In this document: one piece after another, positions 1 through 6,329 of the stretch
Layout of the letters: each line of letters opens with the position of its first letter
Position numbering within the stretch: position 1 is the first letter of the stretch
Position numbers and translations under genes: made by a program
From: JAHWJR01 sp035942035
Lineage (GTDB): Bacteria; Actinomycetota; Acidimicrobiia; Acidimicrobiales; CADCSY01
Assembly: GCA_035942035.1 (NCBI GenBank)
Contig: DASZDK010000014.1
Location: forward strand, 1 to 11,192
Length of the DNA: 11,192 nt
Reading direction: 5' to 3'
The notes under the pieces: generated by a model
The model's database searches: none
Seen by the model: only the letters and a program-made list of their open reading frames with translations
Told to the model about the DNA's origin: nothing

Positions 1-2304
1 GCGCCGGCGCCGCGCCGAGGAGGCCCCGCTCCTCGCCCCGCTCCCACCGCGAGGGCCGGGCCCTCCTCCCGTCGCCCCCCGCGTCCGGGCCCGACCCGCC
101 CGCCGCCGAGGCCACCCCGCCGGCGCCGGCGCCGCCAGAGCCTCCTGCGGCGCTTCCACCGTCCCCTGCTGGCCGCCCTCCTGTTGACCGTGTTCGGCCT
201 GGCCGGCGTGGTGCTGATCTTGGCCAAGCTGCCACTGCCGACCGTCGACGTCCCGGTGGAGACCACCTTCCTGCTCGACGCCAACAACAACAAGCTGGCC
301 GAGCTCTCGGCCGGGGAGAACCGCGTCTCGGTACCGCTCTCGCAGGTGTCCCCCGACCTGGTCGACGCCGTCCTCGCCGCCGAGGACCGTGACTTCTTCA
401 ACCACCCTGGTGTCGACCTCAGCGCCATCGCCCGGGCCACCTGGGCCGACCTTCGGGGCCGTCCGCTGCAGGGCGGGTCCACCATCACCCAGCAGTACGT
501 GAAGTTGGTCTACACCGACCGCGAGCGGACGCTCACCCGCAAGCTGAAGGAGGCGACGCTTGCGCTCAAGCTCGAGAACCAGCTCGACAAGGAGCAGATC
601 CTCGAGCGCTACCTGAACGTCGTCTACTTCGGCCGGGGCGCCTACGGCGTGCAGGCGGCGTCGCGGTCCTACTTCGGCCGGGACGTCAGCGAGCTGGATG
701 CGCCCCGAGCGGCCTACCTCGCCGGGCTGATCCGCGCCCCCGAGGTGGCTGACGCCTCTCGCGACGCGGCCATGGCCGACCAGCGCCGCAACGTGGTCCT
801 CGGGGCCATGGAGCGGGCCGGCCACCTCACCGCGGAACAGCGCGCGGAGATGGAAGCCGTGCCGGTGGCGGCGATGGAGGGCTTCCGCCCCCGGGAGGAC
901 GCCGTCAAGGACCGGATCGTGGGCGGCCACATCGGCACGCAGCACTTCGTGGAGTACGTGCGGGCGCAGCTGCTGGAGCGCTACGGCGAGGACGCCCTCT
1001 ACGGCGGGGGGTTGCGGGTCCACACCAGCCTCGACCCACAGCTGCAGGAGGCGGCGTTCCGCTCCGTGTACGGGACCCTCGACCGGCCCGACGACCCCGC
1101 CGGCGCACTGGTTGCCCTCGATGCCGCCGGCCACGTCAAGGCCATGGTCGGGGGCCGCCAGCTCGTGCCGGACAGCGAGGAGTCGTCCTACGCCGACGTC
1201 AACTTCGCGCTGGGCAAGGAGGGCGGCGGCAGCGGGCGCCAGCCTGGCTCGGCATTCAAGCCCTTCGTGCTGGCCGAGGCGGTCAGCGAGGGCTACAGCG
1301 TCGAGTCGGCGTTTCCCTCGCCGGCTGAAATCGTCTTCCCCGGCGCCGACGCCGGCGCCGACTACCCCGTGCGCAACTACGACCGCGCCGACTACGGAAC
1401 GCAGAACCTGATCGACGCGACCCGGGTCTCGTCCAACACCGTCTACGCCCAGCTGGCCCAGACCCTCGGGCTGGAGGAGGTGGCGGAGACGGGCCGGCGC
1501 CTGGGCATCCGCGCCGACATCCCCGCCGACCAGCTGTCGGTGGCGCTGGGCGCGGTCGAGGTGTCGGTCCTCGACATGGCCGACGCCTACCTCACCTTCG
1601 CCACCCGGGGCGTGCAGGTGGATCCTGTGGGCGTCACCTCGGTCACCGATGGGACCGGGCGGGTGATCGACGAGTTCACCGCCGAGCGCGAACGGGTCCT
1701 CGAGCCGGAGGAGGCCGACGTGGTCAACTTCGTGCTGGAGGGCGTGGTCGAGTCCGGTACGGGAACCCGGGCCAAGGTCGGCCGGCCGGTGGCGGGCAAG
1801 ACGGGGACGACGCAGAAGAACGGCGACGCCTGGTTCATCGGTTATACGCCGGGCTTGTCCGCCGCGGTGTGGATGGGTTACCCCGAGGGGCAGGCGAGGC
1901 CGATGAGCTCGGTCCACGGTGTGGAGGTGACCGGGGGGAGCCTCCCGGCGGACATCTTCCGCAAGTTCATGAGCGACGCCCTGAAGATCAACGGCGACTA
2001 CGGGGGGGACTTCGTCGCCCCCCGCACGCTCGACGGCAAGCTGCTGTCGGGCCTTCGCCAGTCCCACGTCGACCCTGACGCCACCCCCCCGACCACGACC
2101 GGTCAGGAACAGACGACCACCACCACCACGGAGCCTCCGCCCACCACGGCGGCACCCACCACGACCGCCGAGCCTCCCCGCCAGACGACCTCCACGCCCG
2201 TCTCGACCATCGCGCCACCACCCGGTGCCATCACCTTGCCCCCCAACGACACGACGGCCGAGAACGCCAGTGGCCCGCAGGCGGTGGAGAGTTCGCCCGA
2301 TTAG
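1..2304 (+). CDS. Class A penicillin-binding protein (bifunctional transglycosylase/transpeptidase), 5' partial
   Basis: Builds peptidoglycan outside the membrane: the GT51 domain polymerises lipid II and the transpeptidase domain cross-links peptides. The frame is open from base 1 with no ATG or GTG before 184. It encodes a Pro/Arg-rich cytoplasmic tail, then a membrane helix at 166-225. TTG at 184 would cut that helix, so the true start lies left of the window (at least 767 aa). Counting from the codon at 184: GT51 catalytic Glu67 in EDRDFF, then GGSTITQQ (97-104) and a YLNVVYFGRGAYG block (143-155). The transpeptidase has SAFK (356-359, Ser356 nucleophile), SSN (416-418) and KTGT (539-542). 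All key residues are present. The last ~80 residues are a low-complexity Thr/Pro tail, common in actinobacterial PBP1 proteins. The stop lies 74 bases before the panB ATG. Family call is secure; the gene symbol (ponA-like) is not. Confidence 0.95.
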   Translation, partial: APAPRRGGPAPRPAPTARAGPSSRRPPRPGPTRPPPRPPRRRRRRQSLLRRFHRPLLAALLLTVFGLAGVVLILAKLPLPTVDVPVETTFLLDANNNKLAELSAGENRVSVPLSQVSPDLVDAVLAAEDRDFFNHPGVDLSAIARATWADLRGRPLQGGSTITQQYVKLVYTDRERTLTRKLKEATLALKLENQLDKEQILERYLNVVYFGRGAYGVQAASRSYFGRDVSELDAPRAAYLAGLIRAPEVADASRDAAMADQRRNVVLGAMERAGHLTAEQRAEMEAVPVAAMEGFRPREDAVKDRIVGGHIGTQHFVEYVRAQLLERYGEDALYGGGLRVHTSLDPQLQEAAFRSVYGTLDRPDDPAGALVALDAAGHVKAMVGGRQLVPDSEESSYADVNFALGKEGGGSGRQPGSAFKPFVLAEAVSEGYSVESAFPSPAEIVFPGADAGADYPVRNYDRADYGTQNLIDATRVSSNTVYAQLAQTLGLEEVAETGRRLGIRADIPADQLSVALGAVEVSVLDMADAYLTFATRGVQVDPVGVTSVTDGTGRVIDEFTAERERVLEPEEADVVNFVLEGVVESGTGTRAKVGRPVAGKTGTTQKNGDAWFIGYTPGLSAAVWMGYPEGQARPMSSVHGVEVTGGSLPADIFRKFMSDALKINGDYGGDFVAPRTLDGKLLSGLRQSHVDPDATPPTTTGQEQTTTTTTEPPPTTAAPTTTAEPPRQTTSTPVSTIAPPPGAITLPPNDTTAENASGPQAVESSPD

Positions 2305-2337
2305 CTCGGCGGCCGGATCGGCGCCGGCAGCCGGCGG

Positions 2338-2343
2338 TATCCT
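2338..2343 (+). promoter_or_regulatory. Candidate -10 element before panB
   Basis: TATCCT, within GGTATCCTGG, fits TANNNT and sits 35 bases before the panB ATG. That would give a leader of roughly 25-30 bases containing the Shine-Dalgarno. No recognisable -35 is seen. GGTACCCTTGG before the integrase is similar. Inference from pattern only. Confidence 0.35.
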
Positions 2344-2363
2344 GGCGCCTCGTCGGGACGGTG

Positions 2364-2370
2364 AAGGAGG
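2364..2370 (+). promoter_or_regulatory. Shine-Dalgarno that decides the panB start
   Basis: AAGGAGG lies 8 bases before ATG 2379. The alternative in-frame GTG at 2361 directly abuts this site and has no ribosome-binding site of its own, so ATG 2379 is the better start. Confidence 0.8.
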
Positions 2371-2378
2371 GCGCCCCC

Positions 2379-3203
2379 ATGGGAACGCGAACGACCGTGC
2401 CCGCCGTCCGGGGCCGCAAGACCGCGGCCGGCAGCCCCCCGCTGGTGATGGTGACCGCCTACGACGCGCCGGGGGCCAGGGTGGTCGACGCCGCCGGCGT
2501 CGACATCATCCTCGTCGGCGACTCGCTGGCCATGGTGGTGCTCGGCTACGACGACACGCTGCAGGTCACCGTCGACGACATGGCCCACCACACCGGGGCG
2601 GTGGCCCGCACCTCCCCGCGGGCGCTCGTCGTGGCCGACCTGCCGTGGTTGAGCTACCACCTCACCGCGGCCGACACCGTGCGCAACGCCGGTGTCCTGG
2701 TGCGGGCGGGGGCGGCGGCGGTCAAGCTCGAGGGTGGACGCCACCGCGTCCCCATGGTCGAGGCCCTGGTGGCGGCCGAGATCCCGGTGGTCGGCCACCT
2801 CGGCCTCACCCCCCAGTCGGTGCACGTCATGGGGGGCTTCAAGGTCCAGGCCCGCAAGGCCGAGGCGGCCGCGGCCCTGGTCGACGACGCTCTCGCCCTG
2901 GTCGACGCCGGCGTGTTCGCCGTGGTCATCGAGGGGGTGCCGGCGGAGGTGGCGGCTCAGGTCACCGAGGCGGTGCCGGTGCCGACCATCGGCATCGGCG
3001 CCGGGCCCCACTGCGACGGCCAGGTGCTCGTGCTCCACGACCTGCTGGGGCTCGACGGTGGGGACGCCCCCCGGTTCGTCCGCCGGTACGCCTCGCTCGC
3101 TGACGACGCGGTGCGGGCGGTGGCCGCCTTCGCCGCCGACGTCCGCGCCGGGGCGTTCCCTGACCAGTCCGAGACCTACCACCTCTCCCGGGACCCGGGG
3201 TGA
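2379..3203 (+). CDS. panB: 3-methyl-2-oxobutanoate hydroxymethyltransferase
   Basis: Transfers a hydroxymethyl group from methylene-tetrahydrofolate to alpha-ketoisovalerate, giving ketopantoate: the first committed step of pantothenate (hence CoA) synthesis, in the cytosol. The 274-aa product is close to the usual ~265 aa. Visible family blocks: MVTAYDAPGA (24-33), VGDS (46-49, metal-ligand Asp48), ADLPW (86-90, Asp87), VKLEGG (115-120, Lys116 and Glu118), GHLGLTPQSVHVMGGFK (139-155), VIEGVP (183-188, Glu185, the expected catalytic base) and TIGIGAG (203-209). Spacing matches the E. coli catalytic residues with a 3-4 residue offset. Its TGA overlaps the GTG of the next gene by four bases, making it the first gene of a coupled set. 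No panC or panD is in the window. Confidence 0.96.
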   Translation: MGTRTTVPAVRGRKTAAGSPPLVMVTAYDAPGARVVDAAGVDIILVGDSLAMVVLGYDDTLQVTVDDMAHHTGAVARTSPRALVVADLPWLSYHLTAADTVRNAGVLVRAGAAAVKLEGGRHRVPMVEALVAAEIPVVGHLGLTPQSVHVMGGFKVQARKAEAAAALVDDALALVDAGVFAVVIEGVPAEVAAQVTEAVPVPTIGIGAGPHCDGQVLVLHDLLGLDGGDAPRFVRRYASLADDAVRAVAAFAADVRAGAFPDQSETYHLSRDPG

Positions 3204-3985
3204 TCCCCGAGGTCTCCGGCGGCACGTTGGAGTGGTTGCGCCGGGGCGTGTGGCTGGTGCTGGCCCTGGGCGTGCTGGCGTTGTTGGTGCGGGGAGCGGA
3301 CGGCCCTGCCGACCCCTACCTCGTGCCGGCCGACACCGACGACGCCGGGACCGTGCAAGAGGCGGAGCTGTCGGCGGGAGCGGCAATCGTGCCGGAGGAC
3401 GAGGGCGCGGGGCCGCCGGCGCCACCGGCGACCGCGACCGCTCCTGGCGCGGTCCCCGAGCCGGCCGTCCCCACGACGACGCCCTCCGGGGCGGGGCCCT
3501 CGGCGACCAGCCCCTCGCCGAGCACGACCATCGCTTCCGCCCCTCCGCCTCCGCCTCCGGTGGCGACGTCGGCCCCGGCGCCGGCCCGTCGCCCGCTGCC
3601 CGGGTTCGGCGAGACCGACTTCCGCATCACCGCTGGTGGCCGCACCTTCGACGGGGTCGCCCTTCTGGCCGACGACGGGCCGAGCCGCAGCCAGGGCCTG
3701 ATGGAGCAGACCGACCTCCGGGGCTACGACGCCATGGTCTTCCGCTTCGAGTCGCCCACCAAGGGCGAGTTCTACATGCGCAACACCCGGATCCCGCTGT
3801 CCATCGCCTTCTTCGACGGCCAGGGCCGCTTCGTCTCCTCAGCTGACATGGAGCCGTGCCCGGACGACGTCCGCACGTGCCCCACCTATGGCGCCGCCCG
3901 GCCCTACGTCCACGCCATCGAGGTGCCGGCTGGTGACCTGGGGCGGATGGGGATCGGGCCCGGGGCGGTGCTGTCGTTCCCGTGA
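3200..3985 (+). CDS. Membrane-anchored DUF192 family protein
   Basis: A 261-aa protein in three parts. A short N-terminus leads to one hydrophobic helix (about 17-30, WLVLALGVLALLV). A Pro/Ala/Thr-rich linker follows to about residue 135. A DUF192 domain spans about 140-260, with family signatures SQGLMEQ (164-170), FYMRNTRIPLSIAFFD (191-206) and an EVPAGDLGRMGIGPG end (241-255). Small globular DUF192 proteins are common but have no settled function. The helix implies the domain lies outside the cytoplasmic membrane. Two cysteines (220 and 227) could form a disulphide there (inference). The GTG start overlaps the panB stop as GTGA and its own stop overlaps the next GTG the same way. No separate Shine-Dalgarno is needed if re-initiation occurs. 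Confidence 0.85.
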   Translation: MIPEVSGGTLEWLRRGVWLVLALGVLALLVRGADGPADPYLVPADTDDAGTVQEAELSAGAAIVPEDEGAGPPAPPATATAPGAVPEPAVPTTTPSGAGPSATSPSPSTTIASAPPPPPPVATSAPAPARRPLPGFGETDFRITAGGRTFDGVALLADDGPSRSQGLMEQTDLRGYDAMVFRFESPTKGEFYMRNTRIPLSIAFFDGQGRFVSSADMEPCPDDVRTCPTYGAARPYVHAIEVPAGDLGRMGIGPGAVLSFP

Positions 3986-4338
3986 CGGTTCCCGACGACG
4001 ACCTCTACACCGGCGCCGAGCTCGCCGCCATCGACGGGTGGACACCGCCCCCCCCGCCGGCCCCGCCCGGGCCCGAAGGGGTCGCCGGCCTGCGCCGGAC
4101 CACCGCCGGCGGGGCCCTCGCCGCCGCTGTCCTGCTCGGCCTGCGTGACGTGCTGGAGCCGCCGCCCTCCGACGAGGCGGCCGTGGTGGTCGAGGTGGAC
4201 GGTGAGGCCGACGACGCTTTCGTGGCGGTGGCGCTCCGTTTCGACGCCGGGTCACCGGCGGCGACTGTGGCCGTCCTCCGCCAGCCTGACGCAGACGCCC
4301 GGCCGGGCGGGGAGACGGGCGGCGGGGCACGCCGGTGA
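3982..4338 (+). CDS. Unrecognised small protein (118 aa)
   Basis: I do not recognise a family. The gene is supported by GTGA overlaps at both ends and by G/C-rich third positions like its neighbours. The product is acidic at the start (residues 5-7 are DDD), then has a run of prolines (22-29). An Ala/Leu-rich moderately hydrophobic stretch (43-54) is too short and weak to call a membrane helix with confidence. A Val/Ala-rich segment (67-99) could form beta strands, and the tail is Gly/Arg-rich. The phrase GAELAAIDGWTPPP near the start may be a conserved linear motif. Its position between the DUF192 protein and an amidohydrolase suggests co-expression but says nothing firm about role. Confidence 0.65.
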   Translation: MTVPDDDLYTGAELAAIDGWTPPPPPAPPGPEGVAGLRRTTAGGALAAAVLLGLRDVLEPPPSDEAAVVVEVDGEADDAFVAVALRFDAGSPAATVAVLRQPDADARPGGETGGGARR

Positions 4339-5408
4339 GCTGGGAGGGCCCTGGGTTCGTCGACCACCACGCTCACCTCCTGCGGATGGCGGCCGGGCGC
4401 CCCCCGGCGTGCGCCGACCCGAGCGATCCGGAAGCGGTGGCCGCCTACCACCGGCGGGTGGAGGAGCGGGGGTCGACCCCCATGGACGAGCGCGAGCGGC
4501 CGCTCGACGTCGACGACCAGCTGCGGGGGGCGCTCGAGCGGGGCCTGGCCACGGCCGCCCAGCTGGGCCTGGTCGAGGTCACCGAGGCGGGGATGCACGA
4601 CTGGGGCTACCTCGAGGCGCTGCTGGCCCTGCGGGCCCGGGGACCGCTGCCGGTGCGGGTCCGTCTGTTCGTGGCCAGCGGGATCGCCGAGCCCCAGCGC
4701 ATGCAGGCCACCGGCGACCCGTGGCTCGAGGTGGTGGGCGTGAAGTTCTACGCCGACGGCTGGCTGGGCCCGCGGACCTGCGCTGTGCGCGAGCCCTTCG
4801 CCGACCGTCCCGGCGACACCGGCATCCTCTTCCTCGACGCCGACACCCTGGCCCGCCGAGCCGACCCCTTCGCCGAGCGGGGCTGGACCATCGCCACCCA
4901 TGCCATCGGCGACCGCGCCATCCAGACGGTCCTCGACGCCTACGAGGCGGTCTTCGGGGGTGACTGCGCGGCGGCCGCGCCCCGGGTCGAGCACGCCCAG
5001 GTGCTCGCCCCCGACCTGGTCCGGCGCATGGCCGACCTCGGGGTGGTGGCCTGCGTCCAGCCCACCTTCGGCGTGGCCGACGCTGACGCCGCCCGGGTGG
5101 CGCTCGGGCCCGACCGTGCCGAGCACGCCTACCGTTGGGACACCCTGCTCGACGCCGGCGTGCGCGTCGTCGCCGGCTCGGACTTCCCGGTGGCGCCGCT
5201 GCGCCCCCTCGACGGGCTCCAGTGCCTGCTCACCGGCGACCACCTCGACGGGCGCCGGGCCGGCGCCCCCACCCTTGCCCTCGACCGGGCGCTGGCGGTC
5301 ATGACCGACGCCGGCGCCGGCACCGTGGTGCTGAGCGACGACCCCGCCGGCGTGGCCGAGGACGAGGTGGCCGCCATCGAGGTCGAAGAGGCCCGCCCCG
5401 TCGGCTGA
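4335..5408 (+). CDS. Amidohydrolase family protein, YtcJ-like (Amidohydro_3), short form
   Basis: Metal-dependent hydrolase of the TIM-barrel amidohydrolase superfamily; substrate unknown, probably a C-N bond in a cyclic or amide compound. Metal-site features are visible in order: HHAH at 11-14 (His12 and His14 as the first-strand HxH), GVKFYADG with Lys137, ATHAIGD with His189, VEHAQ with His220, and AGSDFP with Asp283. These match the YtcJ/Amidohydro_3 pattern. At 357 aa it is much shorter than typical YtcJ proteins (about 500-550 aa). The HxH appears almost at residue 1, so the usual N-terminal beta-sandwich half is missing, and the C-terminal part is reduced to a VVLSDDP remnant. The GTG start overlaps the preceding stop (GTGA), which argues that the short N-terminus is real. 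It is the last gene of the panB-led unit. Confidence 0.85.
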   Translation: MSWEGPGFVDHHAHLLRMAAGRPPACADPSDPEAVAAYHRRVEERGSTPMDERERPLDVDDQLRGALERGLATAAQLGLVEVTEAGMHDWGYLEALLALRARGPLPVRVRLFVASGIAEPQRMQATGDPWLEVVGVKFYADGWLGPRTCAVREPFADRPGDTGILFLDADTLARRADPFAERGWTIATHAIGDRAIQTVLDAYEAVFGGDCAAAAPRVEHAQVLAPDLVRRMADLGVVACVQPTFGVADADAARVALGPDRAEHAYRWDTLLDAGVRVVAGSDFPVAPLRPLDGLQCLLTGDHLDGRRAGAPTLALDRALAVMTDAGAGTVVLSDDPAGVAEDEVAAIEVEEARPVG

Positions 5409-5431
5409 GGACCGGTCGGGCACCGACCTGG

Positions 5432-5437
5432 CAAGCT
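5432..5437 (+). promoter_or_regulatory. Possible leaderless-type -10 before the exonuclease gene
   Basis: CAAGCT lies exactly 7 bases before GTG 5445, the same spacing as TAACCT before the carboxylase GTG. It has C instead of T at the first position. No Shine-Dalgarno is visible before this GTG, which fits a leaderless transcript. Weak evidence. Confidence 0.3.
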
Positions 5438-5444
5438 CTGGGCC

Positions 5445-6329
5445 GTGATCGTCCACTTGGTCGACGGCACCTACGAGCTGTTCCGCCACTTCTACGGCGT
5501 GCCCTCCCACCGCACCCAGGCGGGCGAGGAGGTGGGCGCCGCCCGGGGCGTGCTCCGGTCGGTCCTGACCATGCTGGCCGAGGGCGCCACCCACGTGGGC
5601 GTGGCCACTGACCACGTCATCGAGTCGTTCCGCAACGACCTGTGGCACGGCTACAAGGACGGCGGCGGCATCGACCCCTCCCTGTTGTCCCAGTTCCCGC
5701 TGGTGGAGGAGGCCCTGGAGGCGCTCGGGGTCACGGTGTGGGCCATGGTCGAGGACGAGGCCGACGACGCCCTCGCCTCGGCGGCGGCGGTGGCGGCGGC
5801 CGACGAGCGGGTCGCCGAGGTCCTCATCTGCACGCCCGACAAGGACCTGGCCCAGTGCGTGGGCGGCAAGGTGGTGCAGTTCGACCGGCGCCAGCGCCGG
5901 CGCTTCGACGCCGCCGCCGTGCGGGACAAGTTCGGCGTCGATCCGACGTCGATCCCCGACTACCTTGCCCTGGTCGGCGACAGCGCCGACGGTTTCCCCG
6001 GGCTGCCGGGATGGGGCGCCAGCTCCAGCGCCCTGGTGCTGGCCCAGTACCGCCACCTCGACGCCGTGCCCGCCGACGCCACCGACTGGGTCGTCTCGGT
6101 GCGCAACGCCCGCCGGCTGGCGGCCACGCTCGCTGCCGAGCGGGAACGGGCCCTGCTGTTCCGCACCCTCGCCACCCTGCGCACCGACTGCATGGTGGGG
6201 ACGGTCGACGGCTGGCGCTGGTCGGGCCCGAAGCCGGCGCTGCCGGCGGTGTGCGAGCGGCTCGACGCTCCCGACGTGGTGACCAGGGCGAGCCGGCTGG
6301 CGGAGGCCAAACTAACCTCCCCGGCGTGA
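5445..6329 (+). CDS. Stand-alone 5'-3' exonuclease / flap endonuclease-like protein
   Basis: Cleaves 5' ends or flaps of DNA in replication and repair, in the cytosol. At 294 aa it corresponds to the 5'-nuclease domain of DNA polymerase I without the polymerase. Acidic metal-binding motifs appear in order: VDG with Asp7, ATDH (Asp56) followed by FRNDLWHGYK (62-71), EDEADD (103-108), TPDKD (130-134) and LVGDSADGFPGLPGWG (176-191). The last corresponds to the GD..DN(I/V)PG helix-hairpin block, but the usual GxGPKTA is replaced by GWGASSSA. The GTG start is 36 bases after the amidohydrolase stop; no Shine-Dalgarno is evident. Its TGA overlaps the next GTG (GTGA). Family call is firm; whether it processes Okazaki fragments or serves another repair role cannot be seen. 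Confidence 0.9.
   Translation: MIVHLVDGTYELFRHFYGVPSHRTQAGEEVGAARGVLRSVLTMLAEGATHVGVATDHVIESFRNDLWHGYKDGGGIDPSLLSQFPLVEEALEALGVTVWAMVEDEADDALASAAAVAAADERVAEVLICTPDKDLAQCVGGKVVQFDRRQRRRFDAAAVRDKFGVDPTSIPDYLALVGDSADGFPGLPGWGASSSALVLAQYRHLDAVPADATDWVVSVRNARRLAATLAAERERALLFRTLATLRTDCMVGTVDGWRWSGPKPALPAVCERLDAPDVVTRASRLAEAKLTSPA
6313..6318 (+). promoter_or_regulatory. Candidate -10 element for a leaderless carboxylase transcript
   Basis: TAACCT matches TANNNT and ends 7 bases before GTG 6326, the spacing expected when transcription starts at the start codon. It lies in the last codons of the exonuclease gene, where AAA CTA ACC is unusually A/T-rich against GC-saturated surroundings. No Shine-Dalgarno precedes the GTG. 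Inference from known leaderless actinobacterial genes. Confidence 0.5.

Noticed and set aside
2104..2200. Thr-rich coding repeats in the PBP tail as a DNA repeat or CRISPR-like array
   Set aside because: Simple ACC/ACG codon runs encoding a low-complexity extracellular tail, with no regular repeat-spacer structure.
2301..3425. Long - strand frame opposite panB and the DUF192 gene
   Set aside because: A mirror of biased codons in the real + strand genes; its product is low-complexity Arg/Pro/Gly/His with no family match. The same holds for other long antisense frames at 4005-6056, 5960-7192 and 7196-8050.
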